38,171 nucleotides of DNA. It comes from Methylosinus sp. Ce-a6. GTDB lineage: Bacteria > Pseudomonadota > Alphaproteobacteria > Rhizobiales > Beijerinckiaceae. Shown in pieces: positions 15,539-23,134 of the stretch. A model generated the notes under the pieces. It ran no database searches. It saw only the letters and a program-made list of their open reading frames with translations, and was not told where the DNA came from. Location of the stretch: positions 1 to 38,171 of the forward strand of contig NZ_BGJX01000033.1 of assembly GCF_009811655.1 (NCBI RefSeq). The letters run 5' to 3'. A program made the position numbers and the translations under genes. Numbering within the stretch: the first letter of the stretch is position 1; every line of letters begins with the position of its first letter.

Positions 15539-15796
15539 ATGAAATTGACCATCGTTTCCGGCGGCTCGCTCGCCGCTGCGGCCGTCGCGCTCGTCCTCGC
15601 CGGCGCGGCGTCGCCGGCTTCGGCAAAAAAGGCGCACAGGACCGTGCAGTGTTTCGGCGTGAACTCCTGCCGCGGTCACTCGGAATGCAAGACGGCTGAC
15701 AATAGCTGCAAGGGGCAGAATTCCTGCAAGGGTCATGGCTGGCTGCCGGCCAAGTCCAAAGCGGCTTGCGAAGCGCAGGGCGGCACGCTGGGCTGA
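15539..15796 (+). CDS. bufA2: BufA2-family bufferin precursor (exported Cys-rich metallophore peptide)
   Basis: An 85-residue precursor with a clear signal peptide (residues 1-29, ending SPASA). The mature part has six cysteines at 38, 44, 50, 57, 63 and 77, in the pattern CFGVNSC, HSEC, NSCKGQNSCKGHGW, KAAC. This matches the BufA2 bufferins, ribosomally made and modified peptides whose cysteines are altered by an MNIO enzyme and which bind copper in the periplasm. The ATG at 15539 follows GGGAGATCGAG. The next two genes encode the expected maturation proteins. A hairpin 18 bases past the stop may favour the short bufA transcript. Which cysteines are modified, and the metal bound here, are inferred from relatives. 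Confidence 0.88.
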   Translation: MKLTIVSGGSLAAAAVALVLAGAASPASAKKAHRTVQCFGVNSCRGHSECKTADNSCKGQNSCKGHGWLPAKSKAACEAQGGTLG

Positions 15797-15813
15797 ATCG
15801 GCGCTCGGCAAAA

Positions 15814-15838
15814 GGATGGGCGAGATCTTCGCCCATCC
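15814..15838 (+). terminator. Intra-operon hairpin between bufA and bufB
   Basis: Perfect 10-bp arms (ggatgggcga, 15814-15823; tcgcccatcc, 15829-15838) enclose a 5-base loop, 18 bases after the bufA stop and 62 bases before the bufB start. No T-run follows. It could be a processing or stability element, or a partial attenuator that yields more precursor than enzyme. Confidence 0.55.
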
Positions 15839-15899
15839 GCTTCTCGATGCGCGGCGGTCTCTGACCGAGAAACGCCTATCCGCTTCAGAGGTGGTTGTG

Positions 15900-16730
15900 A
15901 TGCGAATGTCGGGCTTCGGTCTCGGATTGAGGCCGGTCTATTATGGCGAAATCCTCGAAACCAGGCCGAAGATCGACTGGTTCGAAGTCATCACCGAAAA
16001 TTTTATGATACCCGGCGGCCGGCCGCTCGCCACATTGGAGCGAATCCGGCGCGACTATCCGATCGCGATGCATGGCGTTTCGATGTCGATCGCCTCCACT
16101 GATCCGCTCGATCTCGACTATCTGCATGCGTTGAAGAGCCTCGCCGATCGATTCGAGCCATGGTCGATTTCGGACCATCTCTGCTGGACGGGCGTTCATG
16201 GAATCAATCTCCATGACCTTCTGCCCTTTCCCTTCACGCGAGAGGCGCTGACGCATGTGGTCGAGAGAATTGGGCGTGTGCAGGAGATTGTGAAGCGACG
16301 GCTCGTCATCGAGAACATATCGAGCTATGTGAGCTCGCCTTCGTCAGAAATGGAAGAATGGAGCTTTCTATCGGAACTGGCGCGGCGTAGCGGCTGCGGG
16401 CTACTTCTCGACGTGAATAATGTCTATGTGTCCGCTTGCAACCATGGATTCGAGGCGGATATCTATATCGATGCGCTGCCGATCGAGCCGATCGTTCAGC
16501 TGCACCTCGCGGGTCACAGCGATAAGGGCGTCATGAAGATCGATACGCATGACGCGCCGATCCGCGACGAGGTTTGGACACTCTATGCTCGCGCGAAGCG
16601 TCGCTTCATGGGCGCGGCGACCTTGATCGAGCGCGACGATAATTTTCCGGCGCTGTCCGAGCTCGTGAGCGAGCTCGATCGGGCGCGGAGGATCGAAAGT
16701 GAAATCCTGGTCCCGGAGCGTGCGTTATGA
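15900..16730 (+). CDS. bufB: BufB: MNIO/DUF692 bufferin-modifying enzyme
   Basis: A 276-residue TIM-barrel protein of the DUF692 family, now called multinuclear non-heme iron-dependent oxidases (MNIO). Family members turn cysteines of small precursor peptides into thiooxazole or thioamide-type groups using an iron cluster. Expected metal-binding stretches are present: MHGVSMSIAS, ISDHLCWTGVHG, VIENISSY, LLLDVNNVYVSACNHG, QLHLAGHSDKG, DTHDAPI and TLIERDDNFP. The length is standard. The ATG at 15900 (MRMSGFGLG) follows AGAGGTGG; an upstream frame from 15735 overlaps bufA and is rejected. The stop overlaps the bufC start by 4 bases (ATGA), implying coupled translation. Its substrate should be the peptide at 15539-15796. 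Confidence 0.92.
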   Translation: MRMSGFGLGLRPVYYGEILETRPKIDWFEVITENFMIPGGRPLATLERIRRDYPIAMHGVSMSIASTDPLDLDYLHALKSLADRFEPWSISDHLCWTGVHGINLHDLLPFPFTREALTHVVERIGRVQEIVKRRLVIENISSYVSSPSSEMEEWSFLSELARRSGCGLLLDVNNVYVSACNHGFEADIYIDALPIEPIVQLHLAGHSDKGVMKIDTHDAPIRDEVWTLYARAKRRFMGAATLIERDDNFPALSELVSELDRARRIESEILVPERAL

Positions 16731-17482
16731 CATTGGCCGATTTTCAGAGCGCGTTTCAGAACCGCATCCTTGCAGGAATGGACGGCGCGCGGTCACAGAA
16801 GGAATCGATGGGAATTGGCGTCTATGTGGACGCCTATCGTCTGCGGCTGGCGTCGGCTGTCGCCTCGGACTATCCGGCGCTGCGCAACTCGATGGAAGAG
16901 AGTGAATTCGAAGCGCTCGTCCTCGCTTATATCGAGTCGACGCGATCGACGACGCCAAATCTACGCTGGTATTCGCGAGGACTCCCCGAATTCATGATGG
17001 AAGACGCGCGTTGGCGCCATCTCACCGGTGAAACCTCGCTCGCCTGTCTCGAGCGTGCGCTCGACGATGCGTTCGACTCCGCCGACGCGGCAATCGGCTC
17101 GGCGAACGAGCTGTCCGCGCTCGGACCGCAAGACATGTTTCGTCTGCGCTTCGAGTTCCAACCGAGCCTTCGTCTGCTGACGCTCGAGAGCGGAACCTGC
17201 GGCCGCTATGAAGCTCTGTCGGGCGGCGAAGAGCTCGCCCGGTGCGAGGAGGGCCGTGAATCTGTCTTGATCTGGCGAAGGAGCGGAGACTGCTTCTATC
17301 GACTGCTCGAAGAGGACGAGAGCTTCGCGCTGACATTGGCGCGAGAGGGAAAGTCCTTTGGTGACCTTTGCGAATTGTTCGCCTTTCGTGAGAATGGAGA
17401 GGACGTCGACCGGCGGTCTGCAATTTTCTTGTCGCGATGGCTCGCGGATGAGCTGGTCTCGGCGATCACTCTCACGGATTGA
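16727..17482 (+). CDS. bufC: BufC: DUF2063-type partner protein
   Basis: A 251-residue protein with the DUF2063 N-terminal domain (ADFQSAFQNRILAGMD, GVYVDAYRLRLASAVASDYP) and a more divergent C-terminal half, seen next to MNIO enzymes in bufferin operons. DUF2063 partners are thought to recruit the precursor peptide to the MNIO enzyme. The start ATG at 16727 overlaps the bufB stop (ATGA), so the two are made together, consistent with a complex. The operon ends here at a strong terminator. No DoxX-like bufD follows, so the operon is the minimal three-gene form. Confidence 0.9.
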   Translation: MTLADFQSAFQNRILAGMDGARSQKESMGIGVYVDAYRLRLASAVASDYPALRNSMEESEFEALVLAYIESTRSTTPNLRWYSRGLPEFMMEDARWRHLTGETSLACLERALDDAFDSADAAIGSANELSALGPQDMFRLRFEFQPSLRLLTLESGTCGRYEALSGGEELARCEEGRESVLIWRRSGDCFYRLLEEDESFALTLAREGKSFGDLCELFAFRENGEDVDRRSAIFLSRWLADELVSAITLTD

Positions 17483-17497
17483 AATGCTTCCCCTATC

Positions 17498-17535
17498 GGG
17501 ACCCGGCTGCGGAAGCCGGGTCCCCGCCGTTTTAA
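17498..17535. terminator. Bidirectional terminator between bufC and a convergent OMP gene
   Basis: A perfect 11-bp stem (gggacccggct, 17498-17508, with agccgggtccc, 17514-17524) and a 5-base loop, followed by cgccgtttt on the plus strand. The two convergent genes end at 17482 and 17532, so it can stop transcripts from both sides, though the T-run for the minus strand is weak. Confidence 0.8.
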
Positions 17536-18179
17536 AATTTTGCGACGACCGGCGTCTGCGCGAACAGGTCGAAATGATAGTTGAGGCCGGCGCGCACCGT
17601 ATGGAACCGATTTCGCCGAGCGTCCGCCCACCAGCCGCCTGCTTCACCCGAAAGGTCGGTGTAGAGATATTCGATTTTCGCCGAGAGATCGGGACGGAAC
17701 GCCCATTCGACTCCGCCGCCGGCGGTCCATCCGGTTCGCACCCCATCGCCTCCGAAGCTCGGTTGCGCGCGGCCATAGGCGAATCCGCCCGTTCCATAGA
17801 AGAGCGCGGGAACGGCGAAAGGCGTGACGCCGATCCGGCCGCGAGCCGTGCCGAACCATTCGATGCGCCGACGCCTCGAGAATGGACTGCCGCTCCGCTC
17901 CGAAATGTCGGTTCCCTGGAAGTCGGTCTCCAATCCGAGCACGAACAAGGGCGTCACTTGCACATTATAGCCGAGCTGTCCGCCGCCGAGCACGCCGTCG
18001 AAGCCGGAGCGGTCAGCGGTTCCATATCCGACGTTCACGCCGGCATAGGGTCCGGTCCAAAGAAAAGCCAAAGCGGGGGCCGCAAAGTCCGGCGAGGCCT
18101 TTCGGGAAGGCAGATCGGCTGCATTTGCAATGGTCGACGACAGCAGCAGGCCGATGCTGACCGTAAATTTGTGCTTCAT
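17532..18179 (-). CDS. Outer-membrane beta-barrel protein (Omp25/opacity-type porin family)
   Basis: A 215-residue outer-membrane protein. It has a signal peptide (MKHKFTVSIGLLLSSTIANA, then ADLPSRK, the usual start of rhizobial Omp25/RopB-like mature proteins). Alternating beta strands follow: GPYAGVNVGYGTADRS, GQLGYNVQVTPLFVLGLETD, EWFGTARGRIGV, GGFAYGRAQPSF, GGGVEWAF, SAKIEYLYTDL and FHTVRAGLNYHFD. The very C terminus (PVVAKF) ends in Phe, fitting recognition by the BAM assembly machinery. The ATG at 18179 starts the signal peptide; the extension to 18254 is not supported. It probably has a structural or porin role. It is convergent with the bufferin operon. Confidence 0.85.
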   Translation of the reverse strand: MKHKFTVSIGLLLSSTIANAADLPSRKASPDFAAPALAFLWTGPYAGVNVGYGTADRSGFDGVLGGGQLGYNVQVTPLFVLGLETDFQGTDISERSGSPFSRRRRIEWFGTARGRIGVTPFAVPALFYGTGGFAYGRAQPSFGGDGVRTGWTAGGGVEWAFRPDLSAKIEYLYTDLSGEAGGWWADARRNRFHTVRAGLNYHFDLFAQTPVVAKF

Positions 18180-18317
18180 TCGGTGACTCCACGATAAGTT
18201 GGCGCAGATGCTGGCGCTCAGCGTCCCGATGATTGTTCGTCGAATGCGCGGCAATCGTTACACGAGCTTGACGCCGCACGGTCATCGTACTGTGAGTTCG
18301 AAAAAAGCTCTTCGAGC

Positions 18318-18347
18318 GGGAATAAATGGGCGGCGGAATGAGTCTTT
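18318..18347 (+). promoter_or_regulatory. ECF-type promoter candidate for the metallophosphoesterase-cupredoxin-sigma operon
   Basis: GGGAATAA (18318-18325), a 16-base spacer, then GTCTTT (18342-18347), 41 bases ahead of the start codon at 18388. ECF sigma factors of alphaproteobacteria often use a GGAATAA-type -35 with a GTCT/CGTC-type -10 at this distance. Since the operon encodes its own ECF factor, autoregulation is the simplest reading. Confidence 0.5.
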
Positions 18348-18387
18348 CCGATATCCGGTGGTTCGGCCGGATACGTGGGAGATAGAG

Positions 18388-19317
18388 ATGATCAATGATC
18401 TTCATTCACCAGATCGCCGTCGTGCGCTGAAATGCATGGCCTGGGGAGGCTCGGGCGTGTTGTGGACTCTCGTCGGCGGCGTGCCGGCGTCGAAGCTCGT
18501 CGGCGCGGCGCATGGAGGGACGACGAAGGGCTTTTCCTTCGTTCAGATTTCCGACACGCATATCGGCTTCGACAAGGCGGCCAACAACGACGTCGCCGGG
18601 ACATTGAGCGAGACGCTCGCAAAAATTGGCGGCCTGTCCGAGCGCCCGGCTTTTTTGCTTCATACCGGCGACATTACGCATCTTTCGAAGCCGAAGGAGT
18701 TCGACGATGCGGATCAGCTGATCGGCGCGTCGCGCCTCGCCGTGCATCGCGTTCCCGGAGAACATGACGTCCTCGATGAGAGAACGGGCGAAGCCTATCT
18801 CGCGCGCTACGGGAAAGGGACACGAGGGGACGGCTGGTATTCCTTCGACGCCGGCGGCGCGCATTTCATCGGCCTCGTGAATGTCCTGCGTCTCGAAGGC
18901 ACGGGGCTCGGCCGTCTCGGAGCGGAACAGCTCGCTTGGCTCGCGGCGGATCTCGCTGCGAGAAGCGCGTCGACGCCGATCGTCATATTCGCTCACATGC
19001 CGCTCTGGACGATCGCAGGCGAATGGGGTTGGGGCACGCAGGACAGCGCGCAAGCGCTTCAATTGCTGACGCGCTTCGGCTCGGTGACGATACTCAACGG
19101 CCACATCCATCAGATCGCTCAGAAGGTCGAAGGCAATCTTGTCTTCCACACGGCGCGTTCCACGGCCTTTCCGCAACCTGAGCCAAGAACGGCCAAGGCG
19201 CCGGGTCCAAAGGTCGTGCCCGCGGAACAGCTGCGCTCCTTTTTGGGCTTGACCAGCGTGACCATTCGCGGCGGCGCACATAGGCTGGCCATCGCCGACA
19301 CGACGCTGGCTCGATGA
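18388..19317 (+). CDS. Exported metallophosphoesterase
   Basis: A 309-residue calcineurin-like phosphoesterase. The N terminus SPDRRRALKCMAWGG with a following hydrophobic run is a Tat-type signal, so it likely acts in the periplasm. Metal-site motifs in order: QISDTHIG (Asp56, His58), HTGDITH (Asp95), GEHD (usually GNHD, here Glu125 replaces Asn), FAHMPLW, and GHIHQ. The Asn-to-Glu change affects a normal metal and phosphate ligand. The substrate is unknown. The ATG at 18388 follows GGGAGATAGAG. It is the first gene of a four-gene operon with a cupredoxin 10 bases downstream and an ECF sigma/anti-sigma pair. Confidence 0.85.
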   Translation: MINDLHSPDRRRALKCMAWGGSGVLWTLVGGVPASKLVGAAHGGTTKGFSFVQISDTHIGFDKAANNDVAGTLSETLAKIGGLSERPAFLLHTGDITHLSKPKEFDDADQLIGASRLAVHRVPGEHDVLDERTGEAYLARYGKGTRGDGWYSFDAGGAHFIGLVNVLRLEGTGLGRLGAEQLAWLAADLAARSASTPIVIFAHMPLWTIAGEWGWGTQDSAQALQLLTRFGSVTILNGHIHQIAQKVEGNLVFHTARSTAFPQPEPRTAKAPGPKVVPAEQLRSFLGLTSVTIRGGAHRLAIADTTLAR

Positions 19318-19327
19318 GGAGGACAAC

Positions 19328-19675
19328 ATGTCGAAACCTGCTTTTGCGATAGCCTCTGCTCTCGCATTCGTCGGCGTTCTCGTCGCCTCGATCTCTCATG
19401 CCGGGAACGAGCGGACGATCGATATCGGCGACTTCGTCTTTGCGCCTTCGGAAATTCGCGTGGAGACCGGTGCGCGAATCGTCTTCGTCAATCACGACGA
19501 TACGCCGCATAATGTCGTCGACAGGAATGGCGCCTTCCGTTCGAAGGCGCTCGACACCGGCGAGAGCTTCTCGATCGTCTTCGACAAGCCAGGTGAAATC
19601 ACCTATTTTTGTGGCCTTCATCCGCAGATGACGGGCAAGGTCATCGTGACTCCTCGAAGTGATCGACAAGGATAG
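19328..19675 (+). CDS. Amicyanin-like cupredoxin
   Basis: A 115-residue periplasmic blue-copper protein. A signal peptide (about residues 1-25, ending ISHA) precedes a single cupredoxin fold. Type 1 copper ligands are visible: the His in DDTPHNVV and the Cys-His-Met set in FCGLHPQM, with the short CxxHxxM loop typical of amicyanin. It could carry electrons or buffer copper. The ATG at 19328 follows GAGGA. It lies 10 bases after the metallophosphoesterase and 3 bases before the sigma factor gene, so all are cotranscribed. Confidence 0.88.
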   Translation: MSKPAFAIASALAFVGVLVASISHAGNERTIDIGDFVFAPSEIRVETGARIVFVNHDDTPHNVVDRNGAFRSKALDTGESFSIVFDKPGEITYFCGLHPQMTGKVIVTPRSDRQG

Positions 19676-19678
19676 CTC

Positions 19679-20215
19679 GTGACGAGCGACGACGCGCGAC
19701 ATCGCTTCACGCGAGCGATCATGCCTCATCTCGACGACGCCTATTCGCTGGCGCGCTGGTTGACCGGCAATGCGACGGACGCCGAGGATGTCGTGCAGGA
19801 CGCCTGCCTGCGCGCGCTCGCCGCGCTGGAGAGCGCCGAGGTGGCGCATCCTCGCGCCTGGCTGCTGGCGATCACGCGCAATGTCGCCTTCACCTGGCTC
19901 GCCAAGAATCGGCCCCGCGACCTCGTGCTGGCCGGCGGGGCCGAAGACGCCGAGACACATGATGGCGCCTCTCCCCACTGCGATGAGCCGTCTCCAGAGG
20001 CTGCGCTGATCGAGGCCGCGGATCGGCGTAGCGTCGAGGCGGCGATCGCCGCCTTGCCGATCCCGTTTCGTGAGGCTCTCGTTATGCGCGAAGTCAATGG
20101 TTTGTCCTACCGTGAGATTGCCGACGCCACGGGAGCGCCGATCGGCACCGTGATGTCGCGGCTCGCGCGGGCGCGCGCACTGCTGATCGATGGACTGGGG
20201 AGAGTGTCGCTATGA
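19679..20215 (+). CDS. ECF RNA polymerase sigma factor
   Basis: A 178-residue extracytoplasmic-function sigma factor. Region 2 (AYSLARWLTGNATDAEDVVQ, DACLRALAAL) binds core polymerase and the -10 element. Region 4 (IPFREALVMREVNGLSYREI, ADATGAPIGTVMSRLARARA) binds -35. The start is GTG at 19679, following AAGGA, 3 bases past the cupredoxin stop. The stop overlaps the anti-sigma start by 4 bases (ATGA), the usual arrangement for a sigma/anti-sigma pair. The GGGAATAA-type site at 18318 is the probable target. The signal may relate to copper or oxidative stress, judging by the operon partners. Confidence 0.93.
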   Translation: MTSDDARHRFTRAIMPHLDDAYSLARWLTGNATDAEDVVQDACLRALAALESAEVAHPRAWLLAITRNVAFTWLAKNRPRDLVLAGGAEDAETHDGASPHCDEPSPEAALIEAADRRSVEAAIAALPIPFREALVMREVNGLSYREIADATGAPIGTVMSRLARARALLIDGLGRVSL

Positions 20216-21024
20216 GCGAAAACGAGAAGCAGAATCGGGCGCTTTTATTACAAGCCGACTTCGACCAGGAGTTGGATGCGGCGGGCGCGGTGAAGGCCGA
20301 GCGCCTTCTCGCGGGCGACGCACGCGCGCGTGAGGATCGCGAGCGGCTCGACGCGTTGAGGCGGACCCTGCGCCGCCATGCCGCGCGCGAGGCGGCGCCC
20401 GAGACGCTGAGGACGCGCCTGCTCGTGCAGTTGGAGTCTTCGAACGGGCAAGGACGAATTGCTGCGGGCTATTGTCGCTTTGCTCGGCCGTCTTGGCGCG
20501 TCTATGCGGGCTCGATCGTCGCGACGATCGTCGTGACGCTCGGACTTCAGCATCTCGTCGAGGAGCTCGCCGCGCCGGATCGTTTCATGCCCTATGTCGT
20601 CACGGGTCACATGCGTAGCCAGATATCGGGGCAGCCGGTGGATGTCGCATCGAGCGATCAGCATACGGTGAAGCCGTGGCTCGCCAGCAAACTGCCGCTC
20701 GCCGTCACGGTGGTCGATCTCGCCGCCGAGGGATTTCCTCTCGTCGGAGCGAGGATCGATATCGTCGGCGCCACGCCGGTTCCGACGCTCGTCTACAAGC
20801 GTCGCGAGCATCTCGTTTCGGTGGCGGAGCTGCAGCCACGATCGGTAAATTATCCGGAAGTCCCTGCGCTGCGAATGATGGAGGGCTATCCGGTCGTCGT
20901 TTGGAAGGAGAAACATCGCACTTATGCGGCGATATCAGATCTTCCGCCGGCGGAGCTCGAGGCGTTCGTCGCGGCCTTTCGGCGAGCCGCGTCGAAAATA
21001 GAGAGCGTGCCTGCTCGCAATTGA
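20212..21024 (+). CDS. Membrane anti-sigma factor
   Basis: A 270-residue protein with a cytoplasmic N-terminal sigma-binding region (about 1-90). It has one transmembrane helix (VYAGSIVATIVVTLGLQHLV, about 96-115) and a periplasmic C-terminal domain of ~150 residues that should receive the signal. The zinc-finger His-x3-Cys-x2-Cys motif of ZAS anti-sigma factors is absent from the N-terminal region; the first cysteine (AAGYC) is just before the membrane. It overlaps the sigma gene by 4 bases. The nature of the signal is not visible. Confidence 0.85.
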   Translation: MSENEKQNRALLLQADFDQELDAAGAVKAERLLAGDARAREDRERLDALRRTLRRHAAREAAPETLRTRLLVQLESSNGQGRIAAGYCRFARPSWRVYAGSIVATIVVTLGLQHLVEELAAPDRFMPYVVTGHMRSQISGQPVDVASSDQHTVKPWLASKLPLAVTVVDLAAEGFPLVGARIDIVGATPVPTLVYKRREHLVSVAELQPRSVNYPEVPALRMMEGYPVVVWKEKHRTYAAISDLPPAELEAFVAAFRRAASKIESVPARN

Positions 21025-21031
21025 GCGTCGC

Positions 21032-21934
21032 TCAAAAATCGACGAAGCTCCAATCGCACTCCCGTCCGGCGAGATCGATCAGCGCTCTGACTTTCGCGGA
21101 CAGCAATCGCGCGCTCGGATAAACGAATTGGATCGGCAGAGGCTCGGGCTCATAGTCCGCCAGCGCCACTTGCAGCCGGCCTGCGCGCACGAGATCGGCC
21201 ACCTGATATCCGACCGCGATTGTCAGGCCTCCGTCTCTTTCCGCATGGCAGATCGCCGCTTCGGCGCTGTTGGTCACATAGGCCGGGCGTGTCTCGACAT
21301 CGAACGCCTGCGACCCCGACCAGAAGCGCCAGCGCGCCACCGGCGTCAGCGCCGTGCAGGAGATGAGGCGATAGCGGTCGAGATCGGCCGGAGTGATGGG
21401 CGCGCCGCCGCCCGCCTCGAGATAGGCCGGCGAGCCGACGACGACCCGCCGGGCCGCGCCGAGCTTGCGCGCGACCAGCGCAGAATCGGACAAATGCCCG
21501 ATGCGCAGAGCGAGATCGACCCCTTCCTCGACGAGATCGACGAAGCGATCGGAGAGCGAGAGCTCGACGCTGAGCTGCGGGTGCTCGGTCATGTAGCGCG
21601 AGATCAGCGGCCCGACATGCATGCGTCCGAACATCAGCGGCGCGGAGACGCTCAATCGCCCCCTCGGCTCGCTCCGCTCGTTCTCGGCGAGACGTTCGGC
21701 TTCCTCGAGATCGGCGACGATGCGGCGGGCGCGCTCGAGGAAACGCGCTCCCGCATCGGTCAGACCGACAGAGCGGGTCGTGCGTTGCAGAAGCCGCACG
21801 CCGAGCCGCTCCTCGAGCGCCGCGACGAGCCGCGTCGCCATGGGCGCCGAAATGCCGAGCGCCCGCGCCGCTGGCGCGAAGCCCTTATGATCGACGACCG
21901 CGATGAAAGCGGAAATCGTGTCGAAACGGTCCAT
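21032..21934 (-). CDS. LysR-family transcriptional regulator
   Basis: A 300-residue LysR regulator with the N-terminal helix-turn-helix (MDRFDTISAFIAVVDHKGFA, PAARALGISAPMATRLVAAL) and the effector-binding domain (MFGRMHVGPLISRYMTEHPQ, VDLALRIGHL). It belongs to the large branch without known ligands. It converges with the anti-sigma gene (7 bases apart) and diverges from the AhpD-like operon, 124 bases away. A dyad AAACG-N8-CGTTT at 21971-21988 lies in the divergent region and is a candidate operator. Confidence 0.88.
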   Translation of the reverse strand: MDRFDTISAFIAVVDHKGFAPAARALGISAPMATRLVAALEERLGVRLLQRTTRSVGLTDAGARFLERARRIVADLEEAERLAENERSEPRGRLSVSAPLMFGRMHVGPLISRYMTEHPQLSVELSLSDRFVDLVEEGVDLALRIGHLSDSALVARKLGAARRVVVGSPAYLEAGGGAPITPADLDRYRLISCTALTPVARWRFWSGSQAFDVETRPAYVTNSAEAAICHAERDGGLTIAVGYQVADLVRAGRLQVALADYEPEPLPIQFVYPSARLLSAKVRALIDLAGRECDWSFVDF

Positions 21935-21970
21935 GGGATTGCTACGCCGGCTGCAACGATGTCGTGTCGA

Positions 21971-21988
21971 AAACGGGAATTATCGTTT
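21971..21988. promoter_or_regulatory. Candidate LysR operator in divergent region
   Basis: AAACG (21971-21975), 8 bases, then CGTTT (21984-21988). It is a perfect 5-bp dyad, with A/T-rich centre ggaattat, 37 bases from the LysR start and 71 bases before the AhpD-like start. It fits the dyad form of LysR-type binding sites. Confidence 0.4.
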
Positions 21989-22058
21989 CAGTGGTTATCT
22001 ATCATCTTCCTCTGGTCAGGCGAAAGACCTGCGATCATCCTTAAATGAGGAGCGCATC

Positions 22059-22610
22059 ATGTCCCGTATCTCGACTCCCGCCGCTATCGAATCCGCCCCC
22101 GCCGCCGCCCGCCCATTGCTCGAGGCGGTGAAGGCGAAGCTCGGCGTCGCTCCGAATTTCTATCGTCTCGTCGCCAATAGCCCGGCAAGTCTCGAAGGCC
22201 TCATTGGATTGAACGGCGCGCTGGCCAAGGGCGCGCTCGACGCCCGCACGCGCGAGCGCCTCGCGGTGGCCATCGCCGAGTTCAATGGCTGCGGCTATTG
22301 CCTTTCAGCACACGCCTATATCGGCAAGACGCTCGTCAAGCTCGACGATACGGAAATCGGCGCCAATCGCGACGGCCGCTCCGCCGATCCCAAGGCGGAG
22401 GCCGCGCTACGCTTCGCGCTCGAGGTCGCCCGCAAGCGCGGCCACGCTTCCGACGCCGATCTCGCGGCTGTTCGCGCGGCCGGATTCGGGGAGGGCGAGA
22501 TCATCGAAATCATCTTCCATGTCGGGCTCAACACGCTGACGAATTACATCAACGAAGTCGCCGATACGCTCGTTGATTTCCCCGTGCTCGAGACGCGCCG
22601 CGTGGCGTAA
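22059..22610 (+). CDS. AhpD-like carboxymuconolactone decarboxylase-family protein
   Basis: A 183-residue all-helical protein of the CMD/AhpD family, peroxidase-related branch. The redox site is EFNGCGYCLSAH (Glu74, Cys78, Cys81, His85), the alkylhydroperoxidase arrangement in which the two cysteines and the His form a proton relay. It likely reduces organic peroxides or a disulfide partner. The ATG at 22059 follows GAGGAG. It is the first gene of a three-gene plus-strand set with an NTF2-like protein and an FMN-binding protein, divergent from a LysR regulator. Confidence 0.88.
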   Translation: MSRISTPAAIESAPAAARPLLEAVKAKLGVAPNFYRLVANSPASLEGLIGLNGALAKGALDARTRERLAVAIAEFNGCGYCLSAHAYIGKTLVKLDDTEIGANRDGRSADPKAEAALRFALEVARKRGHASDADLAAVRAAGFGEGEIIEIIFHVGLNTLTNYINEVADTLVDFPVLETRRVA

Positions 22611-22665
22611 ATGGGCTGCGCGCCCGGAGCCGATCCGGGCGCGGCTTTCATCCGAGGACCGAGCC

Positions 22666-23130
22666 ATGTCGAGACCGCCGCTTCCCCCCTTCACGCTCGA
22701 AACCGCGACGCAAAAGGTGCGCCTCGCCGAGGACGGCTGGAACAGCCGTGATCCGCAAAAGGTCGCGTTGGCCTATACGCCGGAGAGCCGCTGGCGCAAT
22801 CGCGCCGAGTTCGTCGTCGGCCGCGACCAGATCGAAGCCTTTCTAAAGCGCAAATGGTCACGCGAGCTGGATTATCGCCTCATCAAGGAGCTGTGGGCGT
22901 TCCGCGAGAACCGCATCGCCGTGCGTTTCGCCTATGAATGGCGCGACGACAGCGGCGCTTGGTTCCGTTCCTATGGCAGTGAGAATTGGGAGTTCGACGA
23001 GCATGGCCTCATGCGCTTGCGCATCGCCTCCATCAACGATCTTCCGATCGCCGAGGCCGATCGCAAGTTCCATTGGCCGCTCGGCCGGCGCCCGGACGAG
23101 CATCCGGGTCTGACCGACCTCGGCCTTTGA
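22666..23130 (+). CDS. NTF2-like protein (DUF1348 family)
   Basis: A 154-residue single-domain protein of the NTF2-like fold, DUF1348 type. Characteristic stretches are KVRLAEDGWNSRDPQKVALA, TPESRWRNRAEFVVGRDQIE and RFAYEWRDDSGAWFRSYGSE. Family members are small cytoplasmic proteins of unclear function, often next to stress or detoxification genes. The ATG at 22666 follows GAGGACCGAG, 55 bases after the AhpD-like gene, probably in the same operon. A strong hairpin follows its stop. Confidence 0.82.
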   Translation: MSRPPLPPFTLETATQKVRLAEDGWNSRDPQKVALAYTPESRWRNRAEFVVGRDQIEAFLKRKWSRELDYRLIKELWAFRENRIAVRFAYEWRDDSGAWFRSYGSENWEFDEHGLMRLRIASINDLPIAEADRKFHWPLGRRPDEHPGLTDLGL

Positions 23131-23134
23131 TCGG

